Below, one piece after another: positions 1 to 8,406 of a stretch of DNA of 64,000 bases (within the stretch, counting starts at the first letter, position 1; each line of letters opens with the position of its first letter). The stretch comes from Streptomyces sp. MRC013. Lineage in GTDB: Bacteria > Actinomycetota > Actinomycetes > Streptomycetales > Streptomycetaceae. The stretch spans positions 2,046,001 to 2,110,000 of the forward strand of contig NZ_CP094264.1 in assembly GCF_023614235.1 (NCBI RefSeq), written 5' to 3'. Under the pieces are notes generated by a model. That model was given only the letters and a program-made list of their open reading frames with translations, was not told the DNA's origin and did not search any database. The position numbers were made by a program, and so were the translations under genes.

Positions 1-776
1 ATGTCCTGCATGCGGGCCTTGAAGATGGGGTTGCCGGTGGCGAGCTTGTCGTACTCCGGCAGGTTCTTCCGCATCGTCCTGACGAACTCGCGGATCTGCT
101 CGACGGCGCCGGGCGGCAGGTCCTGGGCGAGGCCGCCGGGGCGGACGAACGCGTGGTTCATCCGCAGGCCGGTGATCAGCTCGTACAGGTCCAGGATCAT
201 CTCGCGGTCCCGGAACCCGTAGATCATGATCGTGGTGGCGCCGAGCTCCATGCCGCCGGTGGCGATGCACACCAGGTGCGAGGAGAGCCGGTTGAGCTCC
301 ATCAGCAGGACGCGGATGACGGTGGCCCGGTCGGGGATCTGGTCCTCGATGCCGAGGAGCCTCTCCACGCCGAGGCAGTACGCCGTCTCGTTGAAGAACG
401 GCGTCAGGTAGTCCATGCGCGTGACGAAGGTGGTGCCCTGCGTCCAGTTCCGGTATTCGAGGTTCTTCTCGATGCCGGTGTGGAGGTAGCCGATGCCGCA
501 GCGGGCCTCGGTGACGGTCTCGCCGTCGATCTCCAGGATGAGCCGGAGCACGCCGTGGGTGGAGGGGTGCTGGGGGCCCATGTTGACGACGATCCGCTCG
601 TCGTCGGCCTTCGCCGCGGACCGGACGACCTCGTCCCAGTCGCCGCCGGTGACGGTGTAGACGGTGCCCTCGGTGGTCTCGCGGGGCTCGGCCTCAGGGG
701 CGCCGGGGAGGGGCGTCCCCGAGGGACCCGACGGGGGGCGGTGGCCGGGGGACGGGTGGGTGTTGGGGGTGGTCAC
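1..776 (-). CDS. nuoD: NADH-quinone oxidoreductase subunit D, N-terminal part
   Basis: 49-kDa-type subunit of respiratory complex I, part of the peripheral arm near the quinone site. The gene runs off the left edge, so only about 258 N-terminal residues are visible. The GTG start at 776 overlaps the nuoC stop in a GTGA. A variable Pro/Gly-rich N-terminus of about 40 residues is followed by typical NuoD sequence, including [14 protein letters not shown] and [11 protein letters not shown]. It is translationally coupled in the nuoA-B-C-D order. The family call is firm. Confidence 0.95.
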   Translation of the reverse strand, partial: MTTPNTHPSPGHRPPSGPSGTPLPGAPEAEPRETTEGTVYTVTGGDWDEVVRSAAKADDERIVVNMGPQHPSTHGVLRLILEIDGETVTEARCGIGYLHTGIEKNLEYRNWTQGTTFVTRMDYLTPFFNETAYCLGVERLLGIEDQIPDRATVIRVLLMELNRLSSHLVCIATGGMELGATTIMIYGFRDREMILDLYELITGLRMNHAFVRPGGLAQDLPPGAVEQIREFVRTMRKNLPEYDKLATGNPIFKARMQD

Positions 777-1510
777 GAGTACGACCTCCGCTGGTCCGGA
801 GCCGGGATCTGGGCGCCCTTGTACTCGACGGGGATGCCGCCGAGGGGGTAGTCCTTGCGCTGCGGGAAGCCCTGCCAGTCGTCCGGCATCATGATCCGGG
901 TGAGGGCCGGGTGGCCGTCGAAGACCAGCCCGAAGAAGTCGTACGTCTCGCGCTCGTGCCAGTCGTTGGTCGGGTAGACGGGGACGAGGGACGGGACGTG
1001 CGGGTCGTGGTCGGGCGCGCTGACCTCCAGCCGCAGGCGCCGCCCGTGGGTGATCGAGCGCAGGTGGTGGACGGCGTGCAGCTCGCGGCCCTCGTCGCCG
1101 GGGTAGTGGACGCCGCTGACGCCCAGGCACAGCTCGAAGCGGAGGGCGGGGTCGTCGCGCAGGGTGCGGGCGACGCGGACGAGGTGCTCGCGCGCGATGT
1201 GGAAGGTGAGTTCGCCCCGGTCGACGACGGTCTTCTCGATGGCGTTCTCCGGGACGACGCCCTGTTCCTCCAGGGCGCCCTCCAGCTCGTCGGCGACCTC
1301 GTCGAAGTACCCCCCGTAGGGGCGGGCGGACGGGCCGGGGAGGCGGATCGAGCGGACGAGGCCGCCGTAGCCGGAGGTGTCCTGGCCGTGCGCGGCGCCG
1401 AACATGCCGCGCTGGACGCGGATCTCCTCGCCGAGGTCCCCGCGCTGGCCGGGGAGGTTCTGCGCGCCGATCTCCTCGTCGGGATTCGGCTTGCTCGACT
1501 GGTCGGTCAC
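773..1510 (-). CDS. nuoC: NADH-quinone oxidoreductase subunit C
   Basis: 30-kDa-type subunit of complex I, about 245 residues. The GTG start at 1510 is chosen because it overlaps the nuoB stop in a GTGA; longer readings would run back through nuoB. The C-terminal half has the family signature [20 protein letters not shown] and [15 protein letters not shown]. An acidic, Pro-rich N-terminal extension of about 60 residues precedes the core. The stop overlaps the nuoD start by 4 nt. Confidence 0.95.
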   Translation of the reverse strand: MTDQSSKPNPDEEIGAQNLPGQRGDLGEEIRVQRGMFGAAHGQDTSGYGGLVRSIRLPGPSARPYGGYFDEVADELEGALEEQGVVPENAIEKTVVDRGELTFHIAREHLVRVARTLRDDPALRFELCLGVSGVHYPGDEGRELHAVHHLRSITHGRRLRLEVSAPDHDPHVPSLVPVYPTNDWHERETYDFFGLVFDGHPALTRIMMPDDWQGFPQRKDYPLGGIPVEYKGAQIPAPDQRRSYS

Positions 1511-2061
1511 CGCAGCAGCCCCTTCATCTCGATCGTCGGGAGGGCCTTGAGCGCCGCCTCCTCCGCCTCGCGGGCCGCTTCGCGCGCGTTGACGCCGAGC
1601 TTGGACGACTGGATCTTCTGGTGGAGCTTGAGGATCGCGTCCAGCAGCATCTCGGGGCGGGGCGGGCAGCCGGGCAGGTAGATGTCGACCGGTACGACGT
1701 GGTCGACGCCCTGCACGATCGCGTAGTTGTTGAACATGCCCCCGGAGGAGGCGCAGACGCCCATGGAGATCACCCACTTCGGGTCGGGCATCTGGTCGTA
1801 GACCTGGCGCAGGACCGGGGCCATCTTCTGGCTGACCCGGCCGGCCACGATCATCAGGTCGGCCTGGCGCGGCGAGCCGCGGAAGACCTCCATCCCGAAC
1901 CGCGCCAGGTCGTACCGCCCGGCGCCGGTGGTCATCATCTCGATGGCGCAGCAGGCGAGGCCGAAGGTCGCGGGGAAGAGCGACGACTTGCGCACCCATC
2001 CCGCGGCCTGCTCGACCGTCGTCAGCAGGAATCCGCTCGGCAGCTTCTCTTCGAGTCCCAT
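1507..2061 (-). CDS. nuoB: NADH-quinone oxidoreductase subunit B
   Basis: PSST-type subunit carrying iron-sulfur cluster N2, the last electron relay before quinone. 184 residues, ATG start. The cluster ligands are visible: adjacent cysteines in [11 protein letters not shown], then MGVCASSGG and [10 protein letters not shown]. The tail rich in Ala/Glu is usual for actinobacteria. It lies 19 nt downstream of nuoA and overlaps nuoC by 4 nt. Confidence 0.97.
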   Translation of the reverse strand: MGLEEKLPSGFLLTTVEQAAGWVRKSSLFPATFGLACCAIEMMTTGAGRYDLARFGMEVFRGSPRQADLMIVAGRVSQKMAPVLRQVYDQMPDPKWVISMGVCASSGGMFNNYAIVQGVDHVVPVDIYLPGCPPRPEMLLDAILKLHQKIQSSKLGVNAREAAREAEEAALKALPTIEMKGLLR

Positions 2062-2080
2062 GACTGTGCCCTTCAGCCCC

Positions 2081-2440
2081 TCAGTCCCATTCCAGGCCGC
2101 CGCGCCGCCAGACGTACGCGTAGGCGACGAAGACCGTGAGCACGAAGAGGAGCATCTCCACGAGCCCGAAAAGCCCCAGGGCGTCGAAGGTGACGGCCCA
2201 GGGGTAGAGGAAGACGATCTCGATGTCGAAGACGATGAAGAGCATCGCCGTCAGGTAGTACTTGATCGGGAAGCGGCCGCCTCCGGCCGGCGTCGGGGTC
2301 GGCTCGATGCCGCACTCGTACGCCTCGAGCTTCGCCCTGTTGTACTTCCTCGGGCCGATGAGCGTGGCCATGACCACGGAGAAGATCGCAAACGCTGCTC
2401 CGAGGGCGCCGAGCACGAGGATGGGCGTGTACGCATTCAC
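2081..2440 (-). CDS. nuoA: NADH-quinone oxidoreductase subunit A
   Basis: Membrane subunit of complex I, 119 residues, the usual family length. The GTG at 2440 is chosen over longer readings because it follows GGAAGGAG/GAGGAG ribosome-binding sequence and gives the standard N-terminus [16 protein letters not shown]. Three membrane segments are visible, with the conserved loop [22 protein letters not shown]. First gene of the nuo operon; a Rex-type operator lies about 110 bp upstream. Confidence 0.95.
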   Translation of the reverse strand: MNAYTPILVLGALGAAFAIFSVVMATLIGPRKYNRAKLEAYECGIEPTPTPAGGGRFPIKYYLTAMLFIVFDIEIVFLYPWAVTFDALGLFGLVEMLLFVLTVFVAYAYVWRRGGLEWD

Positions 2441-2548
2441 GCTCCTCGCTCCTTCCAGTCGTCCTTGACCGTTGGACCGCGACGGGCGTCCGCTCGCCGC
2501 CTCGGAGGAGCCCCCGGCGGACGGACGTCCTCCGGAAGATCGCTTATA

Positions 2549-2565
2549 TGTGAGGCAGTTCACAA
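2549..2565. promoter_or_regulatory. Rex-type redox operator upstream of nuo
   Basis: TGTGAGGCAGTTCACAA (reverse TTGTGAACTGCCTCACA) fits the Rex operator pattern TTGTGAA-N4-TTCACAA with one half-site imperfect. A TATAAG-like -10 element for leftward transcription follows directly (2541-2547). In S. coelicolor the NADH/NAD+-sensing repressor Rex controls nuo and cyd operons, so NADH-responsive control of nuo is a reasonable inference. Confidence 0.7.
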
Positions 2566-2598
2566 GCCCGACTGGAACGCATCCTATGCCCGTCGATC

Positions 2599-2645
2599 TG
2601 TGATCTGCGACACGGGTGCAGCAGGGAGTTTGTGATCTCCGCCAC
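2599..2645. repeat. 15-bp direct repeat in the nuo upstream region
   Basis: TGTGATCTGCGACAC (2599-2613) and TGTGATCTCCGCCAC (2631-2645) match at 13 of 15 positions and lie 32 bp apart, about three helical turns. This could be a paired operator for an unidentified regulator. It is not a Rex consensus match. Confidence 0.4.
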
Positions 2646-3158
2646 CTGGCGAACGATCACCAAGCAGGAGGAAGGGCGATCTTCACACCGCCCGTGATCA
2701 AGTAGCCACGACATGTGACATTTTCATTGATCTCTGCTGGTAGAAGCGCTCTTGCATTATCAAATACTGTCTAGTACACGCAAATTCGATAGGGGCACCC
2801 CTAAGTGATAAAGGGGTCCACCCACCCGCGAGGGGGGCCCGGCGGGACGGAGGTGGACGCGCACACCCGCTCCGGGGCGCGGGCGCCGGACGGCGGGCGC
2901 CCCGACGTGACCTGCGCCACTCGCACCCGCGGCGCGGAGGGGCGGTGCTGGCCAACCGCGCCCGCCGGTGGTAGGTCAACGGCAATTCGGACGTTTCGCG
3001 GAAAGCCCATGATCACGGGCATGATCACGAGAGACCGAAATGTCCGTCAGGGCGTCAGCGGCGGACGCCGGCAACCGGATTCGGCGACCCGGAAACCAAC
3101 TGTGGCGGAACACACGTCCCTTGATGGAGGACACTCAAGCCTGATAGCGGTTGTCCTC

Positions 3159-3989
3159 ATGTCCCACACCGCTCACATACCCAGCCACCGGAAGCCCCGC
3201 CGCAGCTCGTCGAAGCTCACGCTGCGCGCCGGAGTCGCCGGTGGCGTCCTCAGCACCATCGCGGTGGCCGCGTCCCCGGCCCACGCCGAGCCGGTGACCG
3301 AGACCCTCGAGATGCCCGCGCTCACCGACCTGGACCTGTCGGGCGCGCTGTCCACCGCCGTCGCCGCCTCCGCGGAGGCGACCGAGCACGACGCCCTCGC
3401 CCAGGACCTGCGTGCGCAGGAGGACGCGGCGGCCGTCAAGGCGGCGAAGGAGGCCAAGAAGGCCAAGGCGGAGGCGGAGCGCAAGGCCGAGGCGGAGCGC
3501 AAGGCGAAGGAGGCCGAGGAGAAGGCCCTCGCCGAGGCGCAGGAGCGTGCCTCCCGGTCCGACGGGCGCGACTCGCTGCCCGCGCGGTCCGACGGGGACG
3601 GCGGCGACAGCGACCACGTCGGCGCCCCGGCGACCGGCTCGGCCGCCGCCATCGTCGCCTTCGCCCGCGCGCAGGTCGGCGACGCGTACGTCATGGGCGC
3701 CACGGGCCCCAACGCCTGGGACTGCTCCGGCCTCGTGCAGGCCGCCTACCGCCAGGCCGGCATCGACCTGCCGCGCGTCTCCAGCTCCCAGTCGAGCATG
3801 GGCACCTCCGTCTCCCTGGACGACCTCCAGCCGGGCGACATCCTCTACTGGGGCAGCCGCAGCGGCTCGTACCACGTCGCCGTCTACGTCGGCGGCGGCA
3901 TGTACGTCGGCGCGCAGAACCCCAGCACCGGCGTGGTCAAGCGCTCCCTGGACTGGGACCGCCCGTCCGGCGCCGTCCGCATCCTCTGA
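3159..3989 (+). CDS. secreted NlpC/P60 peptidoglycan hydrolase
   Basis: Predicted gamma-D-glutamyl-diamino acid endopeptidase acting on the cell wall. 276 residues from the ATG at 3159. Order: signal peptide (basic start, hydrophobic stretch, cleavage near SPAHA), a coiled-coil stalk of EAKKAKAEAERK-type repeats (about residues 85-130), then a C-terminal NlpC/P60 domain with catalytic Cys189 in WDCSGLVQ and His239 in SYHVAVYVG. The start is uncertain: a strong GGAGGA lies at 3126-3131, 28 nt upstream. Followed by a strong terminator; transcribed away from nuo. Confidence 0.88.
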   Translation: MSHTAHIPSHRKPRRSSSKLTLRAGVAGGVLSTIAVAASPAHAEPVTETLEMPALTDLDLSGALSTAVAASAEATEHDALAQDLRAQEDAAAVKAAKEAKKAKAEAERKAEAERKAKEAEEKALAEAQERASRSDGRDSLPARSDGDGGDSDHVGAPATGSAAAIVAFARAQVGDAYVMGATGPNAWDCSGLVQAAYRQAGIDLPRVSSSQSSMGTSVSLDDLQPGDILYWGSRSGSYHVAVYVGGGMYVGAQNPSTGVVKRSLDWDRPSGAVRIL

Positions 3990-4007
3990 CGCGGCCCCGC
4001 CGCGCCC

Positions 4008-4052
4008 GAAGGGCCGTCGCTCCCCCGCTCGGGGCGGGAGCGGCGGCCCTTC
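4008..4052 (+). terminator. strong hairpin terminator after the NlpC/P60 gene
   Basis: Stem GAAGGGCCGTCGCTCCC pairs with GGGAGCGGCGGCCCTTC (one G-T pair), with an 11-nt loop. It lies 19 nt after the stop. There is no clear T-tract, which is common in Streptomyces. Confidence 0.75.
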
Positions 4053-4071
4053 GCCGTGCGCCCGGGACGGT

Positions 4072-4491
4072 TCAGGTCGGGCGCGGCCGGGCGGCGGGCC
4101 GCCCGCCCGAGGGGCCGCGGAGCGCCGGGACCCTCCTCCCGGGGATCACCGCGCGCACGTACCCCCACGGTCGCGGGCGCGGGAGCCGCTCCCCCTCCCC
4201 TCCGCCGTCCGCCCGCGCGGCGGAGGGCGGGTTCGGGCGGAGGCGGTGGTGCAGCGGGGTGCGCGTGCGCCGCGCGTGCCTTCCCCCGCGCGACGGCCCG
4301 GCGAGGACCGTGACGTGCACCGAGTCCCGCCAGCAGTAACAGGTGTACGTGTACCCGCCCCGGTCCAGCGGCGGCGGCGTGAACCCCCGGTGCGGGTTCG
4401 GCAGCAGCGCCCACATGATCGACAGCGTGAGCAGCAGGGCGCCCGCGGAGAGGATCAGCGCCCCCCAGAAGGCGTGGCCGTCGGAGATCAC
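4072..4491 (-). CDS. small membrane protein of unknown function
   Basis: 139 residues from a GTG that overlaps the stop of the upstream ATP-binding protein (GTGA), so the two are probably translationally coupled. One membrane segment (about residues 8-28, FWGALILSAGALLLTLSIMW) is followed by a short polar stretch with YTYTCYCWRDS and then a low-complexity Arg/Pro/Gly tail. The tail may be only partly functional. I do not recognise the family; no enzymatic motif is visible. Confidence 0.55.
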   Translation of the reverse strand: MISDGHAFWGALILSAGALLLTLSIMWALLPNPHRGFTPPPLDRGGYTYTCYCWRDSVHVTVLAGPSRGGRHARRTRTPLHHRLRPNPPSAARADGGGEGERLPRPRPWGYVRAVIPGRRVPALRGPSGGRPAARPRPT

Positions 4492-4970
4492 GCGGCGTCA
4501 CCCCCCTCCCGGTCGTTCCGGTCGTCCCGGTCATCCCGGTCATCCCGGTCGACGAGCGTGAAGCGGACCGCCTTCGTACGGTCGTCCAGGACCAGGACGC
4601 CCCAGTCGTCGGCGAGGGAGTCGACCAGGAGCAGGCCCCGCCCGTGCTCCTGCCCCGTGTACCGGCCGGAGGGCACGGGCAGCGGTAGCCCGGCGGGCCC
4701 GTCGTCGTGTACGAGCACGGCCGTCCGCCGCCCCGCGAGGGCCACCTCGACGGTGATCGACGGGGTGCGGCTGTGCCGGTGGGCGTTGGTGACCACCTCG
4801 GAGGTGCAGAGCCGGGCCGGCTCGACGAGCCGCGGGAGGTTCGCGGCCCGCAGGACCAGGACCACCCAGTCCCGGGCGATCTTCGGCGTGGTCGGCAGGT
4901 TCGGGGCCGTGAGCCGGTAACTCGCGCCCCCCGTCGGTGGTTCGGGAAGCGGTAAGGCTGCGGTGTTCAT
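4488..4970 (-). CDS. RsbW/AbaA-type ATP-binding regulatory protein
   Basis: 160 residues from the ATG at 4970. HATPase_c fold of the anti-sigma-factor/serine-kinase type: N-box EVVTNAHRHS, G1-like HDDGPAGLP, and G2-like GQEHGRGLLLVDSLADDWG. In streptomycetes such proteins sit beside WhiJ-like regulators and DUF397 proteins, as here. The C-terminus is a DDRDDRDDRNDRE repeat, matching a 9-bp tandem repeat near 4507-4551. Divergent from the helix-turn-helix gene at 5214. Confidence 0.8.
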   Translation of the reverse strand: MNTAALPLPEPPTGGASYRLTAPNLPTTPKIARDWVVLVLRAANLPRLVEPARLCTSEVVTNAHRHSRTPSITVEVALAGRRTAVLVHDDGPAGLPLPVPSGRYTGQEHGRGLLLVDSLADDWGVLVLDDRTKAVRFTLVDRDDRDDRDDRNDREGGDAA

Positions 4971-5119
4971 GTCGTCGTCTCCCAACGCGGTCTCGTACCC
5001 GCGCCGCCGCCCCACCGTGGCCCGGCCGCCCGAGCGCACGCCCCGAAGGGCGCACGCCGACGACTGCACTGCGGGATTACGGACGCGCTGCGCGGTGCTG
5101 GGAAGACAGTAGCCTCTCC

Positions 5120-5130
5120 GTATCAACAGT
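5120..5130 (-). promoter_or_regulatory. 11-mer ACTGTTGATAC shared with the promoter at 6371
   Basis: The minus strand reads ACTGTTGATAC about 150 bp upstream of the ATP-binding gene start. The same 11 bases occur on the plus strand at 6367-6377, where they include the -35 box of a candidate promoter. The two copies bracket the WhiJ-like/DUF397 genes, so they may be a shared operator or matching -35 regions. Confidence 0.4.
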
Positions 5131-5213
5131 GGTACTACTTCGGATAACTAGTTGAACGAAGTGGACCCTTGTAGGGACACGAGCCACACTGAGACCCGAC
5201 AGGAAGGGAACCC

Positions 5214-6065
5214 ATGCCACCCAGGAAGGCCCCGACCGCGCGGCAGCGCCGGCTCGGTTCGGAGCTGCGCAAACTCAGGGAGCACGCCGGCCTATCGCTC
5301 GTCGACGCGGGAGCGCTGCTCAGCACCGATCGGACCAGCATCAGCAACACCGAGTCGGGCCGGTTCGGCGTGAGCGCCGAGCGCGTGCGCACGTGGGCGA
5401 GCCTGTACGGATGCCCGGACGAGAAGTACGTCGAGGCGCTCGCGGACATGGCCGAGGAACGTGGAAAGGGATGGTGGGAGGACTACCGGAACGACCTTTC
5501 CGCCGGTGCACTCGACCTGGCCGAGCTGGAGCACCATGCGCGTGCGCTTCGCGCCGTCCAAATCATGCACGTACCCGGGCTGCTTCAGACCGAGGACTAC
5601 GCCCGGGCCGTCTTCGAGGAAGCCGTTCCGCCGCTCAGCCCGATAGACCTCCGGCGACGACTTTCGCACCGCTTGAAGCGCCGCGACGTACTCGACCGCC
5701 CGAACCCGCCGAGCTGCACCTTCCTCATCCACGAGGCCGCGCTGCGCATGACCTTCGGCGGACCCGAGATCGCCCGTTCCCAACTCGACTACCTGCTCAG
5801 GCAGTCCGAACGGGACAACGTGACCGTGCGCGTCATCCCGTTCAGCGTCGGGGGTTTCCCGAACGCCGGAAGCTCGACACTCTATGCGTACGGGGTGGTG
5901 CCCCAGCTCGACACGGTGCAGACGGACACGCCGCACGGTCCTGCGTTCCTGGACGCCGAGACGCGTCTCGCCAACTACCGAGCCGTTCTTGACCGGACCG
6001 AGGAGAAATCGCTCGACCCCGAGCGAACACGTGACTTTATTCGTGAAGTGGCACAAGGAATATGA
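5214..6065 (+). CDS. WhiJ-like XRE-family regulator with DUF5753 domain
   Basis: 283 residues, ATG start behind GAAGGGAA. An N-terminal helix-turn-helix (about residues 10-65, with LSLVDAGALLSTDRTSISNTESG) is followed by the DUF5753 domain (about 95-275), recognisable by MHVPGLLQTEDYARAVF, LIHEAALRMTFGG and NVTVRVIPFSVGGFPNAG. This architecture is the WhiJ class of Streptomyces developmental regulators. A DUF397 gene follows after 13 bp, the standard partner. DNA-binding repression relieved by the partner is inferred from the family. Confidence 0.9.
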   Translation: MPPRKAPTARQRRLGSELRKLREHAGLSLVDAGALLSTDRTSISNTESGRFGVSAERVRTWASLYGCPDEKYVEALADMAEERGKGWWEDYRNDLSAGALDLAELEHHARALRAVQIMHVPGLLQTEDYARAVFEEAVPPLSPIDLRRRLSHRLKRRDVLDRPNPPSCTFLIHEAALRMTFGGPEIARSQLDYLLRQSERDNVTVRVIPFSVGGFPNAGSSTLYAYGVVPQLDTVQTDTPHGPAFLDAETRLANYRAVLDRTEEKSLDPERTRDFIREVAQGI

Positions 6066-6078
6066 AGGCGTGGGAATA

Positions 6079-6270
6079 ATGGAAATAAACTGGCAAAAGT
6101 CCTCGTACTCAACGGACTCCGAGGGCAACTGCCTGGAGCTCGCCAAGCACGGCGGCGAGATCCTCGTGCGCGAAAGCGACAACCCCGACGTGATCGTGCG
6201 CACGAGCCGCGAGAAGTTGCTCGCCTTCCTGCTGGGCGCGAAGGACGGCGAGTTCGACCACCTGCTCTGA
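6079..6270 (+). CDS. DUF397 small partner protein
   Basis: 63 residues from the ATG at 6079 (GAAGG about 10 nt upstream; a GTG at 6070 is possible). Typical DUF397 features: INWQKSSYSTDSEGNCLEL, GEILVRESDNPD and a C-terminal LLAFLLGAKDGEFD. Paired 13 bp behind the WhiJ-like regulator, with which such proteins act. Acidic, no membrane segment. Confidence 0.9.
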   Translation: MEINWQKSSYSTDSEGNCLELAKHGGEILVRESDNPDVIVRTSREKLLAFLLGAKDGEFDHLL

Positions 6271-6286
6271 CCTCCCCGTACCGGCA

Positions 6287-6323
6287 CGAGCGGCCCCCCC
6301 GCCACCCGGCGGGGGGCCGCTCG
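6287..6323 (+). terminator. hairpin terminator after the DUF397 gene
   Basis: CGAGCGGCCCCCCCGCC pairs with GGCGGGGGGCCGCTCG, with a very short loop, 16 nt after the stop. Confidence 0.7.
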
Positions 6324-6370
6324 CGGCTCACGCACCGAAACCTGCCGCCCCACACGATCGGGTCAAACTG

Positions 6371-6400
6371 TTGATACACATACGTAGCAAACGCTATGTT
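6371..6400 (+). promoter_or_regulatory. candidate vegetative promoter for the gene at 6573
   Basis: TTGATA (6371-6376), 18-nt spacer, TATGTT (6395-6400). The stretch is AT-rich against its surroundings and preceded by the 11-mer shared with 5120-5130. The predicted leader is about 165 nt. Confidence 0.45.
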
Positions 6401-6572
6401 CCGAGGGTGCGCCGTCCAGGCCGAGCCGCGTAGGGCGAAGCTCCCGACGACGCGCAACTCCCCTTTTGTCCGCTCCAGTCGGGAAGGCCCGTGTCGGTGG
6501 CTCCTGCCCGGCGGAATCTCGCACCAGCGGGTAAAGGGCGACATCGACCCACGCACGGCTGAAGGGCAACCC

Positions 6573-6995
6573 ATGTACGTGTCACGCTCCCGAGGGGAAC
6601 CGCCCGGAACGACCCCGCCGCCGACCGACGTGGCCTTCTGGTGCGAGCGCGTGCGGTACCGCTCACTCGCCGCCGACGGGGCCGACCAGACGACCCGCTA
6701 CGAGGTCGGCACCCCGGCCGAGGCCGTCCGCCGGGTGCGGACCGAGGTGCGCGCCCTCGCCTCGACCCTTCCCCCGGCGGAACGGAACCGCGCGTTCGAG
6801 TGGACCGACAGCGGCGGCTGCCTGCACGCGGTCGCCGCACTGCACCGCCACGAACCGTGCGGCTTCTCGCTCAGCGCCGGTTCGGCCTGGGTGGAGTGGT
6901 CGGTCCGGCCGTTCCTCCGCTTCCACGTACCCCACTACCGCCTGCTGCCCCTCCTCCCGCCCTCCGGCTCGCCCGTATGCGGCGAGACGCCCTGA
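6573..6995 (+). CDS. hypothetical protein, about 140 residues
   Basis: ATG at 6573 behind GAAGG. I do not recognise the family. The sequence is soluble-looking, with an Arg/Glu-rich middle (AEAVRRVRTEVRALAST) and a C-terminal half with several Trp/Phe residues (AWVEWSVRPFLRFHVPHYR). No membrane segment or catalytic motif. Codon use is typical of the genome. It stands alone after the WhiJ/DUF397 pair and has its own promoter candidate. Confidence 0.6.
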   Translation: MYVSRSRGEPPGTTPPPTDVAFWCERVRYRSLAADGADQTTRYEVGTPAEAVRRVRTEVRALASTLPPAERNRAFEWTDSGGCLHAVAALHRHEPCGFSLSAGSAWVEWSVRPFLRFHVPHYRLLPLLPPSGSPVCGETP

Positions 6996-7042
6996 GCCGC
7001 CGGAAGCTCCACGCAGGAGCGCATCGCAAGCGTCGACGACCC

Positions 7043-7078
7043 GAGTACGGTCGGCAAGTCGAGTGCGGTCGGCGAGTC
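7043..7078. repeat. two 18-bp tandem units
   Basis: GAGTACGGTCGGCAAGTC followed directly by GAGTGCGGTCGGCGAGTC (16 of 18 identical), then a partial third unit. It lies in the 200-bp gap between 6995 and 7196, which otherwise holds nothing I can name. Confidence 0.6.
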
Positions 7079-7195
7079 GACCGGAGTCGCAGAGGTCGGC
7101 CGGTCGTTGAAAGGCCGTGGCCTCGCCGTCCACACGACGGCCGAGCCCTCGACGAGCGAGCTTGGCGAGTTCACCCGCGCCGGGGCGGATCACCT

Positions 7196-7498
7196 TCACG
7201 GCAGCACCCGCGCCCGCACCGCCGCGGTTGCCGCTCGCGCCAGCTGCACCAGCCGGTCGACAACGTCGGCGTCGTAGGCCTGGATCGCTGAGGTGCGCCA
7301 CCGTTTGCGCAACTCGGTCAGCAACAGCAGCACCCTCCGCTTGGGCGGGTCCAAGAGTTCCCCCCGCACCACACGGTGCACGCTTCCCTGGACGCCCGCG
7401 GTCAAACGGTCGTGCATCTGGCTCCTCGGGAGAGTGGCAGTCGCAGCATAGGACGCAAGGCCGCTCCAGCCGCTAGGGTCACCGTGACTGTCAGCCAT
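7196..7498 (-). CDS. hypothetical protein, 100 residues
   Basis: ATG at 7498, only 20 bp from the divergent start at 7519. A basic, probably helical protein (LTELRKRWRTSAIQAYDADVVDRLVQLARAA). I recognise no domain. The divergent arrangement with the toxin locus suggests a shared promoter region but does not show a function. It may be a non-coding reading. Confidence 0.45.
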   Translation of the reverse strand: MADSHGDPSGWSGLASYAATATLPRSQMHDRLTAGVQGSVHRVVRGELLDPPKRRVLLLLTELRKRWRTSAIQAYDADVVDRLVQLARAATAAVRARVLP

Positions 7499-7518
7499 AT
7501 ACGCCCCCGGAGGTAGTT

Positions 7519-8406
7519 ATGCCTTCCCCTGATCCGGGTCGACCTGTCGAACTGCTGCAGCACTTCGGCAAGGGAGGTCTAAGGCGGTTCGAGCGAGCCA
7601 GTGTGGTTGGTGCCAACCTCCCTGAAGCGGCTCTCATCACGTTGGAGACCGTGGGTGTGCCGCGGAGTGTTGCTCCTTACTTCGAAGCGCCGCAGTCTGG
7701 CACCCCAGTGGCTCTCGGCGTGTTTGCTGCGCACTCGTCCCGGTCGCGGGCGTACCCTGCAATGGAGTCCTGGCCCAGGATCGGCGGCGACGGATTGGCC
7801 AATCTGTGCATACGACCAGATGGCGCCGTGCAGGCTGTTCTGCTGGAGGATGCTGGCGACGACATGTTCGTGAACATGGACGTATCCAAGTTGAACGCCT
7901 CTCTGCTGGCCCTGGACCGGGCCCAGCCGCTGATCGCCACATCCGCCGGGCTGACGGAAGCGGCAGCGGTGTTCCGAGACCTGTACACGGAACTACGGCA
8001 AATCGATTCCGTCGCGTTCTCCAATCGAGAGAGCTGGTGGCCACGGGTCTTGGACGACGTGCGACACACCCTGAACTTTCCTTTTTCTGCGGCCTTCGAG
8101 TATGTGGATCAGGCTGGGGCCAAGCAGGTGGTCACTGAATCCACGGGACCTGGGCAGCCCCATCCTGAGGAGCTTGCCTGGCGACGCTTGGCCGCTGACG
8201 GTGTGAATTCGTCTCAGGTCCGCCGCGTCTATAGCGAACTTGAGCCCTGCCTGATGCCTGGCCACTACTGCGCCGTTTGGCTGCAGGAGATGTTCCCGCA
8301 CGCCGAGTTCACACACAGCTTCGACTACGGAGGAACAGCTGAGTCACGAGAAGAGGGGTTGAAGCAGCTGATCACTCATGCGGCGCAGCAGGCAAGGAGC
8401 CGCTGA
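7519..8406 (+). CDS. SUKH-4-like domain fused to a deaminase-like domain
   Basis: 295 residues, ATG 4 nt after a GGAGG. The N-terminal half (about 1-150) looks like a SUKH-4 immunity domain: LPEAALITLETVGVPRSVAPYF, G-D-G-L-A-N, and VNMDVSKLNASLLAL. The C-terminal half resembles nucleic-acid deaminase domains: H-P-E in GQPHPEELAWRRLAADG and YSELEPCLMPGHYC, a zinc-ligand-like Pro-Cys-X6-Cys. Such fusions occur in polymorphic toxin loci. It overlaps the next gene by 1 nt (TGATG). Whether the deaminase part is active cannot be told. Confidence 0.75.
   Translation: MPSPDPGRPVELLQHFGKGGLRRFERASVVGANLPEAALITLETVGVPRSVAPYFEAPQSGTPVALGVFAAHSSRSRAYPAMESWPRIGGDGLANLCIRPDGAVQAVLLEDAGDDMFVNMDVSKLNASLLALDRAQPLIATSAGLTEAAAVFRDLYTELRQIDSVAFSNRESWWPRVLDDVRHTLNFPFSAAFEYVDQAGAKQVVTESTGPGQPHPEELAWRRLAADGVNSSQVRRVYSELEPCLMPGHYCAVWLQEMFPHAEFTHSFDYGGTAESREEGLKQLITHAAQQARSR

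Larger units (their letters stand above)
2441..3158. other. gene-free regulatory region between nuoA and the NlpC/P60 gene
   Basis: About 720 bp with no convincing gene, noticeably AT-richer around 2690-2810. It must carry the nuo promoter (leftward) and the hydrolase promoter (rightward). Visible elements are a Rex-type palindrome (2549-2565), a 15-bp direct repeat (2599-2645), an inverted repeat GTCCACC...GGTGGAC near 2816-2856, and two copies of CATGATCACG (3008-3017 and 3020-3029). NlpC/P60 genes of actinobacteria are sometimes under a c-di-AMP riboswitch; I could not align the consensus here. Confidence 0.6.

Noticed and set aside
773..1999. 408-codon reading that would extend NuoC upstream
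   Set aside because: The extra N-terminal part is antiframe of nuoB; the GTG at 1510 in a GTGA overlap gives the normal NuoC.
2960..3158. c-di-AMP (ydaO-type) riboswitch before the NlpC/P60 gene
   Set aside because: The gene type would fit and GC-rich pairs exist, but I could not place the conserved core by eye. An Infernal search with the ydaO model would decide.
3412..4920. 502-codon Arg-rich plus-strand frame
   Set aside because: Overlaps the NlpC/P60 gene in another frame and runs antisense to the ATP-binding protein; no domain.
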